Shown: positions 18,976-26,758 of the stretch, piece by piece | How positions within the stretch are numbered: the stretch's first letter is position 1 | Layout: every line of letters begins with the position of its first letter | NCBI RefSeq assembly: GCF_017873765.1 | Contig: NZ_JAGGKP010000001.1 | Coordinates: 558,001-622,000, forward strand | Direction: 5' to 3' | DNA length: 64,000 nucleotides | Origin: Paenibacillus sediminis | GTDB lineage: Bacteria > Bacillota > Bacilli > Paenibacillales > Paenibacillaceae | The notes under the pieces: model-generated | The model's database searches: none | What the model saw: the letters and a program-made list of their open reading frames with translations, nothing else | What the model was told of the DNA's origin: nothing | Program-made: the position numbers and the translations under genes

Positions 18976-20310
18976 TTGAAATCCAACCTCAGCCTAAGAT
19001 TGCTCGGTCTTTTACTTGCCTTTTTCGTTTGTTGTCTAGGCACATCAGAATCTCTGCAGAGCTTTGCATCCATACCGAATGAATTGCGATTATTTACCGG
19101 CCAGCAGGCACGGATTAATTTAGCTATGCCAGTTCAGGGTCGGATAGTTGTGAATCATCCAGAAGTTCTGCACTTGAATGGATTAGCTTCCAAGTCTTTA
19201 AATGTATCTTTGAACAATCCGCTTCGAATTACTTCACAGCAGGCAGGCAAAACTCTTCTCACACTTAAAATATTTGGGGGAATTCCTCTCAAAACGGTAA
19301 GTGTTAATGTCATTCCGGATCTTAAAGTAATACCTGGTGGACAAACCATTGGTGTAAAAGTGAAATCTGCAGGCATATTAGTTGTCGGTCATCATTTAGT
19401 TAAGACAAGCGATACATCTAAAATATCTCCAGGAGAAGAAGCAGGCATTCAATTAGGTGACTTAATTACACACCTCAATGGTGTAGCTACTAATGATGTA
19501 AACAAAATGGCGCAAACTGTTGAGCAAGCTGGACTATCGAAGAAGCCGCTCAAAATAACTTTGAAACGCGGAAATCGTGAGGTTAGAACGAAAATAACAC
19601 CTGCATATGATGTCGATGATAAAGCATGGCGTTTAGGACTGTACATTCGTGACTCCGCTGCAGGTGTAGGGACATTGACCTTTTATGCTCCTAATGAAGG
19701 TGTGTATGGAGCACTTGGTCATGTGATCACAGATATGAATACACAAACGCCGATTATTGTTGGCAGTGGGCAAATTGTACAATCTAATGTTACTTCGATT
19801 TCTAAGAGCCAAGATGGCGAACCTGGTGAGAAGCGAGCTCATTTTCTTAGAGAAAGCAAAGTGCTTGGCAGTATTGAACGCAACACACATTTCGGAATAT
19901 TCGGGAAAATGAACGAAAATCCAGATCACAGCCTTTATAATACTCCTATTCCTGTAGCCTTCTCCGAAGAGGTAAAGGAAGGACCTGCTGAAATTTTAAC
20001 TGTCGTAAATGGACAGCAAGTCGAGCGTTTTAAGGTTGAGATTGTCCATGTTTCACGTCAAGATGCACCTGCTACCAAAGGAATTGTTCTGCGAATTACC
20101 GATCCTAATTTGATTGAAAAAACAGGTGGTATTGTGCAAGGAATGAGCGGAAGTCCGATTGTTCAAAATGGTAAGCTCGTTGGTGCTGTAACTCATGTGT
20201 TCGTCAATGATCCGAAGTCTGGATACGGCTGTTTTATAGAGTGGATGCTTCAAGATGCGGGAATAATGCTAAAACAGAAAAGTACGCCTGACAATCTTAA
20301 GGCAAGCTAG
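18976..20310 (+). CDS. spoIVB: SpoIVB, forespore signalling serine peptidase
   Basis: Secreted from the forespore into the intermembrane space, where it cleaves SpoIVFA and so triggers pro-SigK processing. A signal/anchor segment (residues 7-31), a PDZ domain (about 130-210, with EEAGIQLGDLITHLNG) and the S55 peptidase domain are visible; the catalytic residues are His249 (ALGHVITD) and the Ser of GMSGSP near 391. 444 residues. The start is TTG 18976 behind GGGAGCG. The 121-base gap after recN probably holds its promoter, but I could not place forespore sigma elements with confidence. Confidence 0.96.
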   Translation: MKSNLSLRLLGLLLAFFVCCLGTSESLQSFASIPNELRLFTGQQARINLAMPVQGRIVVNHPEVLHLNGLASKSLNVSLNNPLRITSQQAGKTLLTLKIFGGIPLKTVSVNVIPDLKVIPGGQTIGVKVKSAGILVVGHHLVKTSDTSKISPGEEAGIQLGDLITHLNGVATNDVNKMAQTVEQAGLSKKPLKITLKRGNREVRTKITPAYDVDDKAWRLGLYIRDSAAGVGTLTFYAPNEGVYGALGHVITDMNTQTPIIVGSGQIVQSNVTSISKSQDGEPGEKRAHFLRESKVLGSIERNTHFGIFGKMNENPDHSLYNTPIPVAFSEEVKEGPAEILTVVNGQQVERFKVEIVHVSRQDAPATKGIVLRITDPNLIEKTGGIVQGMSGSPIVQNGKLVGAVTHVFVNDPKSGYGCFIEWMLQDAGIMLKQKSTPDNLKAS

Positions 20311-20324
20311 CCTTAAGATTTTTT
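20294..20324 (+). terminator. Terminator overlapping the spoIVB stop
   Basis: ATCTTAAGGC (20294-20303) and GCCTTAAGAT (20310-20319) form a perfect 10-bp stem over the spoIVB stop codon, followed by TTTTT. Confidence 0.85.
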
Positions 20325-20330
20325 GTCGAA
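20324..20330 (+). promoter_or_regulatory. 0A box upstream of spo0A (distal)
   Basis: TGTCGAA, a perfect match to the Spo0A-P binding core, right after the spoIVB terminator and 186 bases before the spo0A start. Direct binding is inferred. Confidence 0.5.
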
Positions 20331-20415
20331 CAAATTCGAATAGGCTCAAAACGTGTAGCAAAATTATTAATTATATATCAATTGTGAAAAAAAATAAACA
20401 AAAAACATTATGGCG

Positions 20416-20444
20416 GAAGGATTTTAAACAGTCATGTCGAATCC
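20416..20444 (+). promoter_or_regulatory. Sigma-H promoter of spo0A with overlapping 0A box
   Basis: GAAGGATTT (20416-20424) matches the sigma-H -35 RNAGGAWWW exactly. After 11 bases, GTCGAATCC (20436-20444) matches RNNGAATWW in all but the last two positions. A perfect 0A box TGTCGAA (20435-20441) overlaps the -10. This resembles the sporulation promoter of B. subtilis spo0A, which is sigma-H dependent and controlled by Spo0A itself. Confidence 0.65.
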
Positions 20445-20509
20445 TTATTCTGGAAAGAAATTAACAATTTGTAACCGTCACTTTTCAGATGAAAAAAGGA
20501 GGAAGCGCA

Positions 20510-21316
20510 TTGCAAAAAATTGAAGTATTATTGGCCGATGATAATCGCGAGTTTACAACGTTATTATCCGAATACATTTCAGAGCAAGAGGACATGGTTG
20601 TCTCTGGCATTGCTTATAATGGCGATGAAGTGCTGCATCCGATTCAAGAGTCCAGAAAAATACCCGATGTACTTATTCTGGATATTATTATGCCTCATTT
20701 GGACGGCCTTGGTGTATTAGAACGGTTACGTGACATGAATTTGTCACCTCAACCAAAGGTGATCATGCTCACTGCTTTCGGACAAGAAAATATTACTCAG
20801 CGCGCAGTGCAGCTTGGGGCCTCATATTACATCCTGAAGCCGTTTGATATGGAAGTGCTGACGAATCGTATTCGTCAATTGGCCGGTACACAGACCCATA
20901 CATCTAGTGGAAGTTCGATGATGACAACGACGAGATCCAATGTTGTCCCTCTTGGTAAAGGTAAAAATTTAGACGCGAACATTACATCGATCATTCATGA
21001 AATCGGTGTTCCTGCACATATTAAAGGATATCAATACTTACGTGAAGCCATTACAATGGTGTATAACAATATCGAAATTTTGGGAGCGATTACGAAGACT
21101 TTATATCCAGCCATTGCTGAGAAATTCAAAACGACTCCTTCTCGCGTAGAACGCGCCATCCGCCATGCGATTGAAGTTGCTTGGACGCGCGGCAACATTG
21201 ACAGCATATCGCACCTGTTCGGCTACACAATCAACATCAGCAAATCGAAACCGACCAATAGCGAGTTCATCGCGATGGTAGCGGATAAGCTGCGGATTGA
21301 ACATAAGGTGAGCTGA
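20510..21316 (+). CDS. spo0A: Spo0A, master regulator of sporulation
   Basis: Response regulator whose phosphorylated form starts sporulation. The receiver domain has the acidic pair Asp10-Asp11, phospho-acceptor Asp58 (LILDIIMP) and the Lys of ILKPF. After a Ser/Thr linker the DNA-binding domain shows the Spo0A signature [21 protein letters not shown]. 268 residues, near the usual 267. The start is TTG 20510, seven bases after AAGGAGG (20496-20502); the upstream ATG at 20489 precedes that site and is not used. A strong terminator follows. Confidence 0.98.
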   Translation: MQKIEVLLADDNREFTTLLSEYISEQEDMVVSGIAYNGDEVLHPIQESRKIPDVLILDIIMPHLDGLGVLERLRDMNLSPQPKVIMLTAFGQENITQRAVQLGASYYILKPFDMEVLTNRIRQLAGTQTHTSSGSSMMTTTRSNVVPLGKGKNLDANITSIIHEIGVPAHIKGYQYLREAITMVYNNIEILGAITKTLYPAIAEKFKTTPSRVERAIRHAIEVAWTRGNIDSISHLFGYTINISKSKPTNSEFIAMVADKLRIEHKVS

Positions 21317-21333
21317 GTATTAATAAATTAAGC

Positions 21334-21390
21334 AAAAATACCATTTCATTTAAGGTTGAATACAACCGTCAAATGAAATGGTATTTTTAT
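21334..21390 (+). terminator. Strong terminator after spo0A
   Basis: An 18-bp perfect stem, 21334-21351 against 21371-21388, ends in T residues. The loop carries its own small hairpin, GGTTG (21354-21358) with CAACC (21363-21367). A-rich 5' and T-rich 3' sides would let it work on both strands. Confidence 0.9.
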
Positions 21391-21529
21391 TTTCTTTGCA
21401 ATTTTAATTTCCATAAAATGTTACTATTAAAATTTCATTAAAGTAGCATTAAAATATGGTTAAAATCTTAGCTTTATGATAAATTGTATTTTGTCGGTTT
21501 TTTATACATACATGGGGAGGATGACATCA

Positions 21530-22126
21530 TTGAAAAAACCAATTTATAAAAAATGGTGGTTCTGGCTGATCATTGTTATTGTAGTGATTGGTGTTGCAAA
21601 TGCTAACGGCAACAGTGACAACACTGCTCAATCTACAACGGCTACTGAAAAAGCTTCTGTTGATAACAAAGGGAAGGCAGAAGAAAAAGCTGAACCGAAG
21701 GCTGAGGAAATCAAGGCAGCAAAAGTAGGACAAGCAGTTGAAGTTGGCAAATTGTCCATTACAGTAAATAAAGTGAAGAAAACGGACAAAATCGGAGACA
21801 ATGAGTTCCTGCAAAAGAAAACAGATAACCAGTTCATCGTACTTAATGTTTCGATTAAAAATAATGACAGCGATGCACGTACTTTAGATTCAAGTATGTT
21901 CAGACTTAAAGATTCAAAAGGTACAGAATATGATCCATTGCCAGATGGTGATATGTACGTTAATAATGGAGATACGCTATTTTTGGCACAAATAAATCCA
22001 CATATTACGAAAAAATCGAATATTGTGTTTGAAGTTCCAAAAGATGATAGCGCATATGTATTAGAAGCGGACAGTGGCGTTGGATTTAAAGCTGGAGAAT
22101 CCGCACTTTTCGAAATTACTAAATAA
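21530..22126 (+). CDS. DUF4352 domain membrane-anchored exported protein
   Basis: A 198-residue protein: a Lys/Trp-rich start and one membrane helix (about residues 8-21), a low-complexity Ala/Lys/Glu linker (25-70) and an extracellular immunoglobulin-like beta domain with features of DUF4352 (VEVGKLSITVNKVKK, NQFIVLNVSIKNNDSDARTLDSSMF, FEVP). Such proteins are common surface proteins of unknown role. TTG 21530 is the start, nine bases after GGGGAGG (21514-21520). Terminators on both sides make it a single-gene unit. Confidence 0.75.
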   Translation: MKKPIYKKWWFWLIIVIVVIGVANANGNSDNTAQSTTATEKASVDNKGKAEEKAEPKAEEIKAAKVGQAVEVGKLSITVNKVKKTDKIGDNEFLQKKTDNQFIVLNVSIKNNDSDARTLDSSMFRLKDSKGTEYDPLPDGDMYVNNGDTLFLAQINPHITKKSNIVFEVPKDDSAYVLEADSGVGFKAGESALFEITK

Positions 22127-22141
22127 ACCGAATAAACCGAT

Positions 22142-22184
22142 CAAAGAAGTCTTGGATATTTTCCAAGGCTTCTTTGCATTTTTT
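22142..22184 (+). terminator. Terminator after the DUF4352 gene
   Basis: CAAAGAAGTCTTGGA (22142-22156) pairs with TCCAAGGCTTCTTTG (22162-22176) with one G-T pair, followed by CATTTTTT. Confidence 0.85.
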
Positions 22185-22212
22185 AATATACATGATTAGC
22201 ATTATTTACTAG

Positions 22213-22241
22213 TTGAATCATCTTTTCTCAAGGGTTATATT
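22213..22241 (+). promoter_or_regulatory. Sigma-A promoter of the SLH protein gene
   Basis: TTGAAT (22213-22218), 17-base spacer, TATATT (22236-22241); the coding start is 50 bases further on. Confidence 0.6.
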
Positions 22242-22290
22242 GGTATTGCCATTATCAATAGATACATAACATCTTAGGAGGGTACATACT

Positions 22291-23475
22291 TTGAAGAAAA
22301 AATGGCTTTCTACTCTACTTTCTGTCGCAATGATGACAATTGCGATACCAAGTGCGTTCGCTGCAGCGCCAGCACAAAACAATGTCGCTCAGTATTTTCC
22401 ATCAGACGTTAAAGGACATTGGGCAGCCAATGTACTGAATGATTACGTGTATGCTGGAATCCTTAAAGGCTACAATGAAAATGGTAAAGTGTCTTTGAAG
22501 CCTGACAGCTCTGTAACAAGAGCAGAATTTGTCGCAATGCTCGTTAGAGCAGCTGAACCAGCTACTTCGGTCACACAAGCAACATATGGTACGACAGCAA
22601 CTGATGCAACATATGGTACAGCAACTGGAGCAACTTATGGCACAACAGCTACAGGAGCTACATATGGTGCAACAGCGACAGAAGCTACATACGGTACAAC
22701 AGTAACAGGTGCTACATATGGCACAACTGTAACAGATGCAACATATAGAAATACAGGTACACAATTACCGATCGTTAATGTTTTCTCTGACGTAAAACAA
22801 GGCGATTGGTTCTACACTGCTGTAGTAGAAGCGTACTCTCTTGGTATTGTGAAGGGTGTGGACGCTACTCATTTCAACCCTAACGGAAAAATTACTCGTG
22901 CAGAAATCAGTGCAATCCTGTCCAGATTCTTTGAGAAAACAATTAAATTTACGGGTACAGCAAGCCATTTTAACGATATTACCAGCAATTGGGCTAAAGA
23001 CGATATCGTTAAGTTGAGTGAAGCTGGTATTGCAACTGGATATAAAGATGGCGGTTTCCATCCAAAAGCTACAGCTACTCGAGCAGAGGCAATTTCTCTA
23101 CTTAGCCGTGCTTTCCTTAAAGAAAATAGTCAAACAGTTGCAGATGAAACGTTGATCAACTTTGTAAAACAAGCGTTATTAGAACAAGATCAAGCATTCA
23201 AGAACGGAACATCCGATGAAATGAAGAGCAAGGTCGAAAAAAATAATGTCGGATTTGCCAAAGACATTGAATTATTCATCATCGATTTTAATTCGAAACA
23301 AGTTGCAGGTAACAAAGTGGAGCTCAATCTGCCAAAAGAACTAAACGGTCAAGTCGTTTCTAAATCGGATCGATTTGCAGTTGTCAAAATTGCAGGAGAC
23401 GATACTTACTATCTTCGTAAAACACAAGACGGTTGGAAGATCTATGGATCAGACAATCTTTACAAAGGTCTATAA
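22291..23475 (+). CDS. S-layer homology (SLH) domain protein with an internal tandem repeat
   Basis: Exported protein anchored to pyruvylated secondary wall polymer. A signal peptide (residues 1-25, ending AFAAA) is followed by three SLH motifs: 35-88 (ending VTRAEFVAMLVRA), 164-213 (ITRAEISAILSRF) and 228-278 (ATRAEAISLLSRAF). Unusually, SLH 1 and 2 are separated by seven units of a Thr/Tyr/Gly repeat at residues 97-158. The C-terminal 110 residues (from about 285) form an unrecognised domain of mixed alpha/beta character. 394 residues. AGGAGGG lies at 22276-22282 before TTG 22291. Wall location is known for the family; the function of the C-terminal domain is unknown. Confidence 0.88.
   Translation: MKKKWLSTLLSVAMMTIAIPSAFAAAPAQNNVAQYFPSDVKGHWAANVLNDYVYAGILKGYNENGKVSLKPDSSVTRAEFVAMLVRAAEPATSVTQATYGTTATDATYGTATGATYGTTATGATYGATATEATYGTTVTGATYGTTVTDATYRNTGTQLPIVNVFSDVKQGDWFYTAVVEAYSLGIVKGVDATHFNPNGKITRAEISAILSRFFEKTIKFTGTASHFNDITSNWAKDDIVKLSEAGIATGYKDGGFHPKATATRAEAISLLSRAFLKENSQTVADETLINFVKQALLEQDQAFKNGTSDEMKSKVEKNNVGFAKDIELFIIDFNSKQVAGNKVELNLPKELNGQVVSKSDRFAVVKIAGDDTYYLRKTQDGWKIYGSDNLYKGL
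22579..22764 (+). repeat. 27-bp coding tandem repeat (Ala-Thr-Tyr-Gly-Thr-Thr units)
   Basis: Seven in-frame units of nine residues with consensus ATYGTTxTx, residues 97-158 of the SLH protein. The second unit lacks one codon (ATYGTATG) and the last is degenerate (ATYRNTGTQ). The units share the GCNACATATGGYAC core at DNA level, with third-position drift, so copy number could change by slippage or recombination without breaking the frame. Confidence 0.9.
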
Positions 23476-23520
23476 ACATAGTTAGTTGTTACTATTGATC
23501 TAAACATGCAATGCATCAAG

Positions 23521-23555
23521 AAGCAGTCCCTATTCGTAGGTGACTGCTTTTTTTG
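23521..23555 (+). terminator. Terminator with TTCG tetraloop after the SLH gene
   Basis: AAGCAGTC and CCTA (23521-23532) pair with TAGG and GACTGCTT (23537-23549), one bulged T, loop TTCG, then seven Ts. Confidence 0.85.
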
Positions 23556-23589
23556 TTATGATAATCATATTCCTATAGGGAGGTTTGGC

Positions 23590-24099
23590 ATGCCAGATGT
23601 ATTTTTTATTTCGGACCATCATTTTGGACATCAGAATATTATTGATTATGAATCAAGACCATTCACGAATGTAGATGAAATGAATGAGCGAATGATCGAA
23701 CAATGGAATAGTATTGTAGGCCCGAAGGACAAGGTGTTCCATTTAGGTGATTTTTCATTTCTAAATCAAGAGAAAACGAAAGCGATAATTAGTCGTCTGC
23801 ATGGATACAAATTTCTGATCATGGGTAATCATGACCGCGGCAGATCAAGAAGCTGGTGGATTGAAGCCGGGTTTCATGAGGTGAGTGAATATCCGATCAT
23901 CTATGATCATTTTTATATTCTTTCTCACGAGCCAATGTACATGAACAAATATATGCCGATGGTGAACGTGCACGGCCACATTCATGGTCAAAAGTATGAA
24001 GGGAAGCAGTATATCAATGTCAGTGTAGAGCACTGGGACTACAAGCCGGTTTCTTTTGAACAATTGAAAGAGTTGGTTGTTGTTAGTGAAGAGCAGTGA
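23590..24099 (+). CDS. Calcineurin-like metallophosphoesterase
   Basis: A 169-residue single-domain phosphoesterase. The metal-binding signature is intact: SDHHFGHQNII (Asp-x-His type), HLGDFSF, GNHDR, LSHEP and VHGHIHG. This short class is found widely in bacteria and phages; the substrate is unknown. ATG 23590 follows GGGAGGT (23578-23584); the frame extends upstream into the terminator but has no ribosome site there. It is separated from the SLH gene by a terminator. Confidence 0.88.
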   Translation: MPDVFFISDHHFGHQNIIDYESRPFTNVDEMNERMIEQWNSIVGPKDKVFHLGDFSFLNQEKTKAIISRLHGYKFLIMGNHDRGRSRSWWIEAGFHEVSEYPIIYDHFYILSHEPMYMNKYMPMVNVHGHIHGQKYEGKQYINVSVEHWDYKPVSFEQLKELVVVSEEQ

Positions 24100-24158
24100 A
24101 TAAAGTGAATAATTTAATTGATTATGCTAAACGGGAAATGTTGTGAAGGAATGTTGTA

Positions 24159-24403
24159 ATGGACGATTTAACTGATCTTTATTTTATGAATGAGGCTGTC
24201 ATGGAGGGCAGACTTGCCCAAAATAAAACGGGACATAACCCTCCTGTCGGAGTGCCAAAAACAATAACTTGTCTAAGCAGAAGTGCAGCTACTGCAAAAA
24301 TGTTGACAAATTAGCTTTCTATGCAAGTAATAATGGAGCTGTTGTAGGTGTGTGTAGAGATTGCAAGGCAAAAGCAGAACGACAAGAAATGCTTCCGATT
24401 TAG
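24159..24403 (+). pseudogene. Small zinc-ribbon protein gene broken by a one-base frameshift
   Basis: Frame one begins at ATG 24159 behind AAGGA (24146-24150) and stops at 24314 after 51 residues. From about 24257 the adjacent frame continues as a zinc ribbon, with CSYC and CRDC 20 residues apart and a soluble end (AERQEMLPI), stopping at 24401-24403. The two halves join cleanly if the run of five A at 24257-24261 were six, giving one 81-residue protein. This is either a real inactivating deletion or a homopolymer sequencing error. I do not know a function; a terminator follows at once. Confidence 0.65.
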
Positions 24404-24411
24404 TACTGTGG

Positions 24412-24438
24412 AAAGCCCTTTGATAAGGGCTTTTTCTT
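24412..24438 (+). terminator. Terminator after the zinc-ribbon gene
   Basis: AAAGCCCTT (24412-24420), loop TGAT, AAGGGCTTT (24425-24433), then T-rich sequence. An AT-rich 10-bp inverted repeat follows at 24443-24466. Confidence 0.85.
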
Positions 24439-24634
24439 TTACATCAATTTTTCACCAAAAATTGATAGCACAAAAAGCCTAGTAATGATAGATTAGTAGT
24501 ATAAAAATATGCACAAATATACCAAAATCGACACGCTTCGCGGTATAAGGAGATGAATGTGAATATTTAAAAGGGAAGGCTGCTATATTTGAATGAAGAT
24601 TCTACGATCAAGGTCACGACAGGAGGATTTCATT

Positions 24635-26212
24635 TTGAAGAAAATATTTTCGTGCATGTTAGTTGCGGCAATGGTTTTACTGGCTTTCGGCTTTACCCCT
24701 ACATATGCAGCCGCATCAAAATCCATTAATGTGGTCATTGATGGGAAGGTGCAGAGTTTTGATAAACAACCAGTCACTATTAGTGGATCTGTACTTGTTC
24801 CGATGAGATCTATTTTTCAGGCACTCGGTGCCTCGGTAAATTGGAATAATAAAACTCGTTCTATTATTGCGAACAAGGGCGACACTAAGGTTGAGTTGAC
24901 GATCGATTCGGCCCGTGCGAAGAAGAATGGCAATTCTCTAGTTCTTACTTCTCCTCCGAAAATTGTATCTGGCGCAACGATGGTACCTTTGCGATTCGTA
25001 GGTGAGTCACTCGATTGCACAGTGGAGTGGGATGGACAGACCAGAACGGTATACATAGATTCGAAGCAAACAAATGATGCGCATACTGACTCATCCGTAA
25101 CAAGTAGTACACTTCCTAGTGTAAGTCAAATTAATCCATCTCAAACCAGTGAACTATCGACGAAACAAATTGCACAGCTTAATGACAGCAAGGTCGTACT
25201 GGTACAGTTGAATAATGCCTTAGGCAGCGCTGTAAGTGTAGGCAATGGGGTATTCCTTACCAATTACCATGTCATTGATGGAGAGACATCTGGTTATATT
25301 GTCGATCTCAAGGGTAACAAGTATGAGATTGGCGGGGTTGTTGCATACGACAAAGATCTTGATTTAGCGCTTATCAAATTGAAAGATCTTACGGGGAACT
25401 GGAGCTCGGTTGATATCGGAAATCCGGCTGAGCTGACAAAAGGCGACAAAGTCGTAGCGATTGGCAGTCCTTTAGGATTTCAGAACACGGTCTCTGAAGG
25501 AGTAGTCAGCAACTTCATGACCGATAAGGGAGTTGACTATATCCAGACTAGCGCACCGATTGATCACGGTAGTTCTGGGGGCGGCCTCTTTAATACAAGA
25601 GGACAACTCGTAGGGATTACAACCTTTATGATTAAAGATAATACAGCCGACCTGAACTTCGCTGTATCCATTAAAGAAGCGGAATCCTTGCTTAATGGAA
25701 TTAAAGGAAAGTCATTCTCTCAAATGAGTACGTCGAGTTTAAGCAGCGTATCTCAAGCAGAGCAACCGGCTAATCAAAGCAGTACTTCATCGACTTCTGC
25801 GTCTGAAGCAGCGAGCAGCATTGAGTCAGCGTTAAACGATGCGGCTACGTACATCCCTACATCTGTCGGGAATCTATCACTAGGAGATTGGCAGACGAAG
25901 GTTGACGACGATGGTACTATACTTGTTGCAAATACAATGCCTGTTGACAGCTACGCTACTTATTTACAATATTACGACCAAATCGAATCGGAGGTTCATG
26001 ATTGGGCCGACCAAGTCATTGGACAAGCCATTGCCAAACATTACGGTGATCACAAGATTTATATTGGAGTATTATTCACAGGTGAGTTTGATACCTATCC
26101 TTCCTCATTTGAATCGTCTGAAATTACTTCAACGTCTGACGGGTATGAAGTAACACACGCATTTATCCTTGTATCTATTGATGGAAAAGTAGATACCTTA
26201 GTTAGGCCATAA
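24635..26212 (+). CDS. Secreted trypsin-like serine protease with copper-amine-oxidase-type stalk domain
   Basis: Modular exported protein of 525 residues. Signal peptide (1-27); stalk domain of the copper amine oxidase N-terminal type (30-145, with GSVLVPMRSIFQALGASVNW and MVPLRFVGE); Ser/Thr linker; DegP/trypsin-like domain (about 175-350) with catalytic His212 (TNYHVID), Asp243 (DLDLALIKL) and Ser314 (HGSSGGGLF); Ser-rich linker; and an unrecognised C-terminal domain of about 120 residues in place of a PDZ. TTG 24635 is the start behind AGGAGG (24621-24626). Probably surface or spore-envelope quality control, but the substrate is unknown. Confidence 0.88.
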   Translation: MKKIFSCMLVAAMVLLAFGFTPTYAAASKSINVVIDGKVQSFDKQPVTISGSVLVPMRSIFQALGASVNWNNKTRSIIANKGDTKVELTIDSARAKKNGNSLVLTSPPKIVSGATMVPLRFVGESLDCTVEWDGQTRTVYIDSKQTNDAHTDSSVTSSTLPSVSQINPSQTSELSTKQIAQLNDSKVVLVQLNNALGSAVSVGNGVFLTNYHVIDGETSGYIVDLKGNKYEIGGVVAYDKDLDLALIKLKDLTGNWSSVDIGNPAELTKGDKVVAIGSPLGFQNTVSEGVVSNFMTDKGVDYIQTSAPIDHGSSGGGLFNTRGQLVGITTFMIKDNTADLNFAVSIKEAESLLNGIKGKSFSQMSTSSLSSVSQAEQPANQSSTSSTSASEAASSIESALNDAATYIPTSVGNLSLGDWQTKVDDDGTILVANTMPVDSYATYLQYYDQIESEVHDWADQVIGQAIAKHYGDHKIYIGVLFTGEFDTYPSSFESSEITSTSDGYEVTHAFILVSIDGKVDTLVRP

Positions 26213-26222
26213 TGTTTACAAC

Positions 26223-26274
26223 ATACCGCTCTTTATTGGATGTAAAAATCTAGTACAGCAGCGGTATTTTTTTA
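26223..26274 (+). terminator. Terminator after the protease gene
   Basis: ATACCGCT (26223-26230) pairs with AGCGGTAT (26260-26267) over a 29-base loop, followed by seven Ts. Confidence 0.7.
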
Positions 26275-26383
26275 TGTTGACAAAAAATAGTTAACAAATG
26301 AATAAATATATAATACCATTGTCTATTGGGGTAATTTTCCCATTATTAATGATAGTTATATCATGTTGCAGGGGCGATTAATC

Positions 26384-26677
26384 GTGTCGAAGGACAAAGG
26401 GGTACTTGTAGAAGAATTGTATGCAATACTTCAACAGCTAAAACAAAATACGGATTACCCATATTGGGGTGAAGTATTTCATATTATTCATCAATTTAAG
26501 AAATTAACCAAAGAGGATATGCCTATATATTCAATAGCGCCTGTAGGGGAGATTGAGTATGACCATGCGCAGCGAAAATTTATTGTTCGTCTTCCTGAAA
26601 TGAACATTATGCTTAGTGATTATGAATTCGTTGATGCGATTGTAAAACAAGGGTTGTTTTCCCCTCATGCTTCATAA
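26384..26677 (+). CDS. Small protein of unknown function
   Basis: I do not recognise this 97-residue product. It has a helical first half (KDKGVLVEELYAILQQLKQ) and a beta-like second half (IEYDHAQRKFIVRLPEMNIMLSDYEF), no signal peptide and no membrane segment. GTG 26384 is chosen since AGGGGCG (26370-26376) sits seven bases upstream; the ATG at 26363 lies before that site. It stands alone between a terminator and the oxidoreductase promoter. Confidence 0.65.
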   Translation: MSKDKGVLVEELYAILQQLKQNTDYPYWGEVFHIIHQFKKLTKEDMPIYSIAPVGEIEYDHAQRKFIVRLPEMNIMLSDYEFVDAIVKQGLFSPHAS

Positions 26678-26696
26678 CTCTATGTTTATCTTTGTT

Positions 26697-26724
26697 TTGT
26701 TTTTCCGTTAAATAGGAGTACAAT
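26697..26724 (+). promoter_or_regulatory. Probable sigma-A promoter of the oxidoreductase gene
   Basis: TTGTTT (26697-26702), 16-base spacer, TACAAT (26719-26724), 35 bases before the coding start. Confidence 0.45.
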
Positions 26725-26758
26725 AGATGGACATTCATTTAGTTGGAGGGGAAATGAT

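Noticed and set aside
22402-22764. Minus-strand Cys/Ser-rich 120-residue frame opposite the SLH repeat
   Set aside because: The Cys/Ser repetition is only the reverse reading of the ACATATGGTACAACA-type repeat; no start signal.
24257-24263. Programmed -1 frameshift site in the zinc-ribbon gene
   Set aside because: The run is five A then C; in the incoming frame the codons are AAA ACA, which do not re-pair after a -1 slip as in A-AAA-AAC sites. A plain indel is simpler.
26277-26314. TTGACA ... TATAAT promoter before the 97-residue gene
   Set aside because: The two hexamers are 26 bases apart, too far for sigma-A; no alternative pair is convincing.
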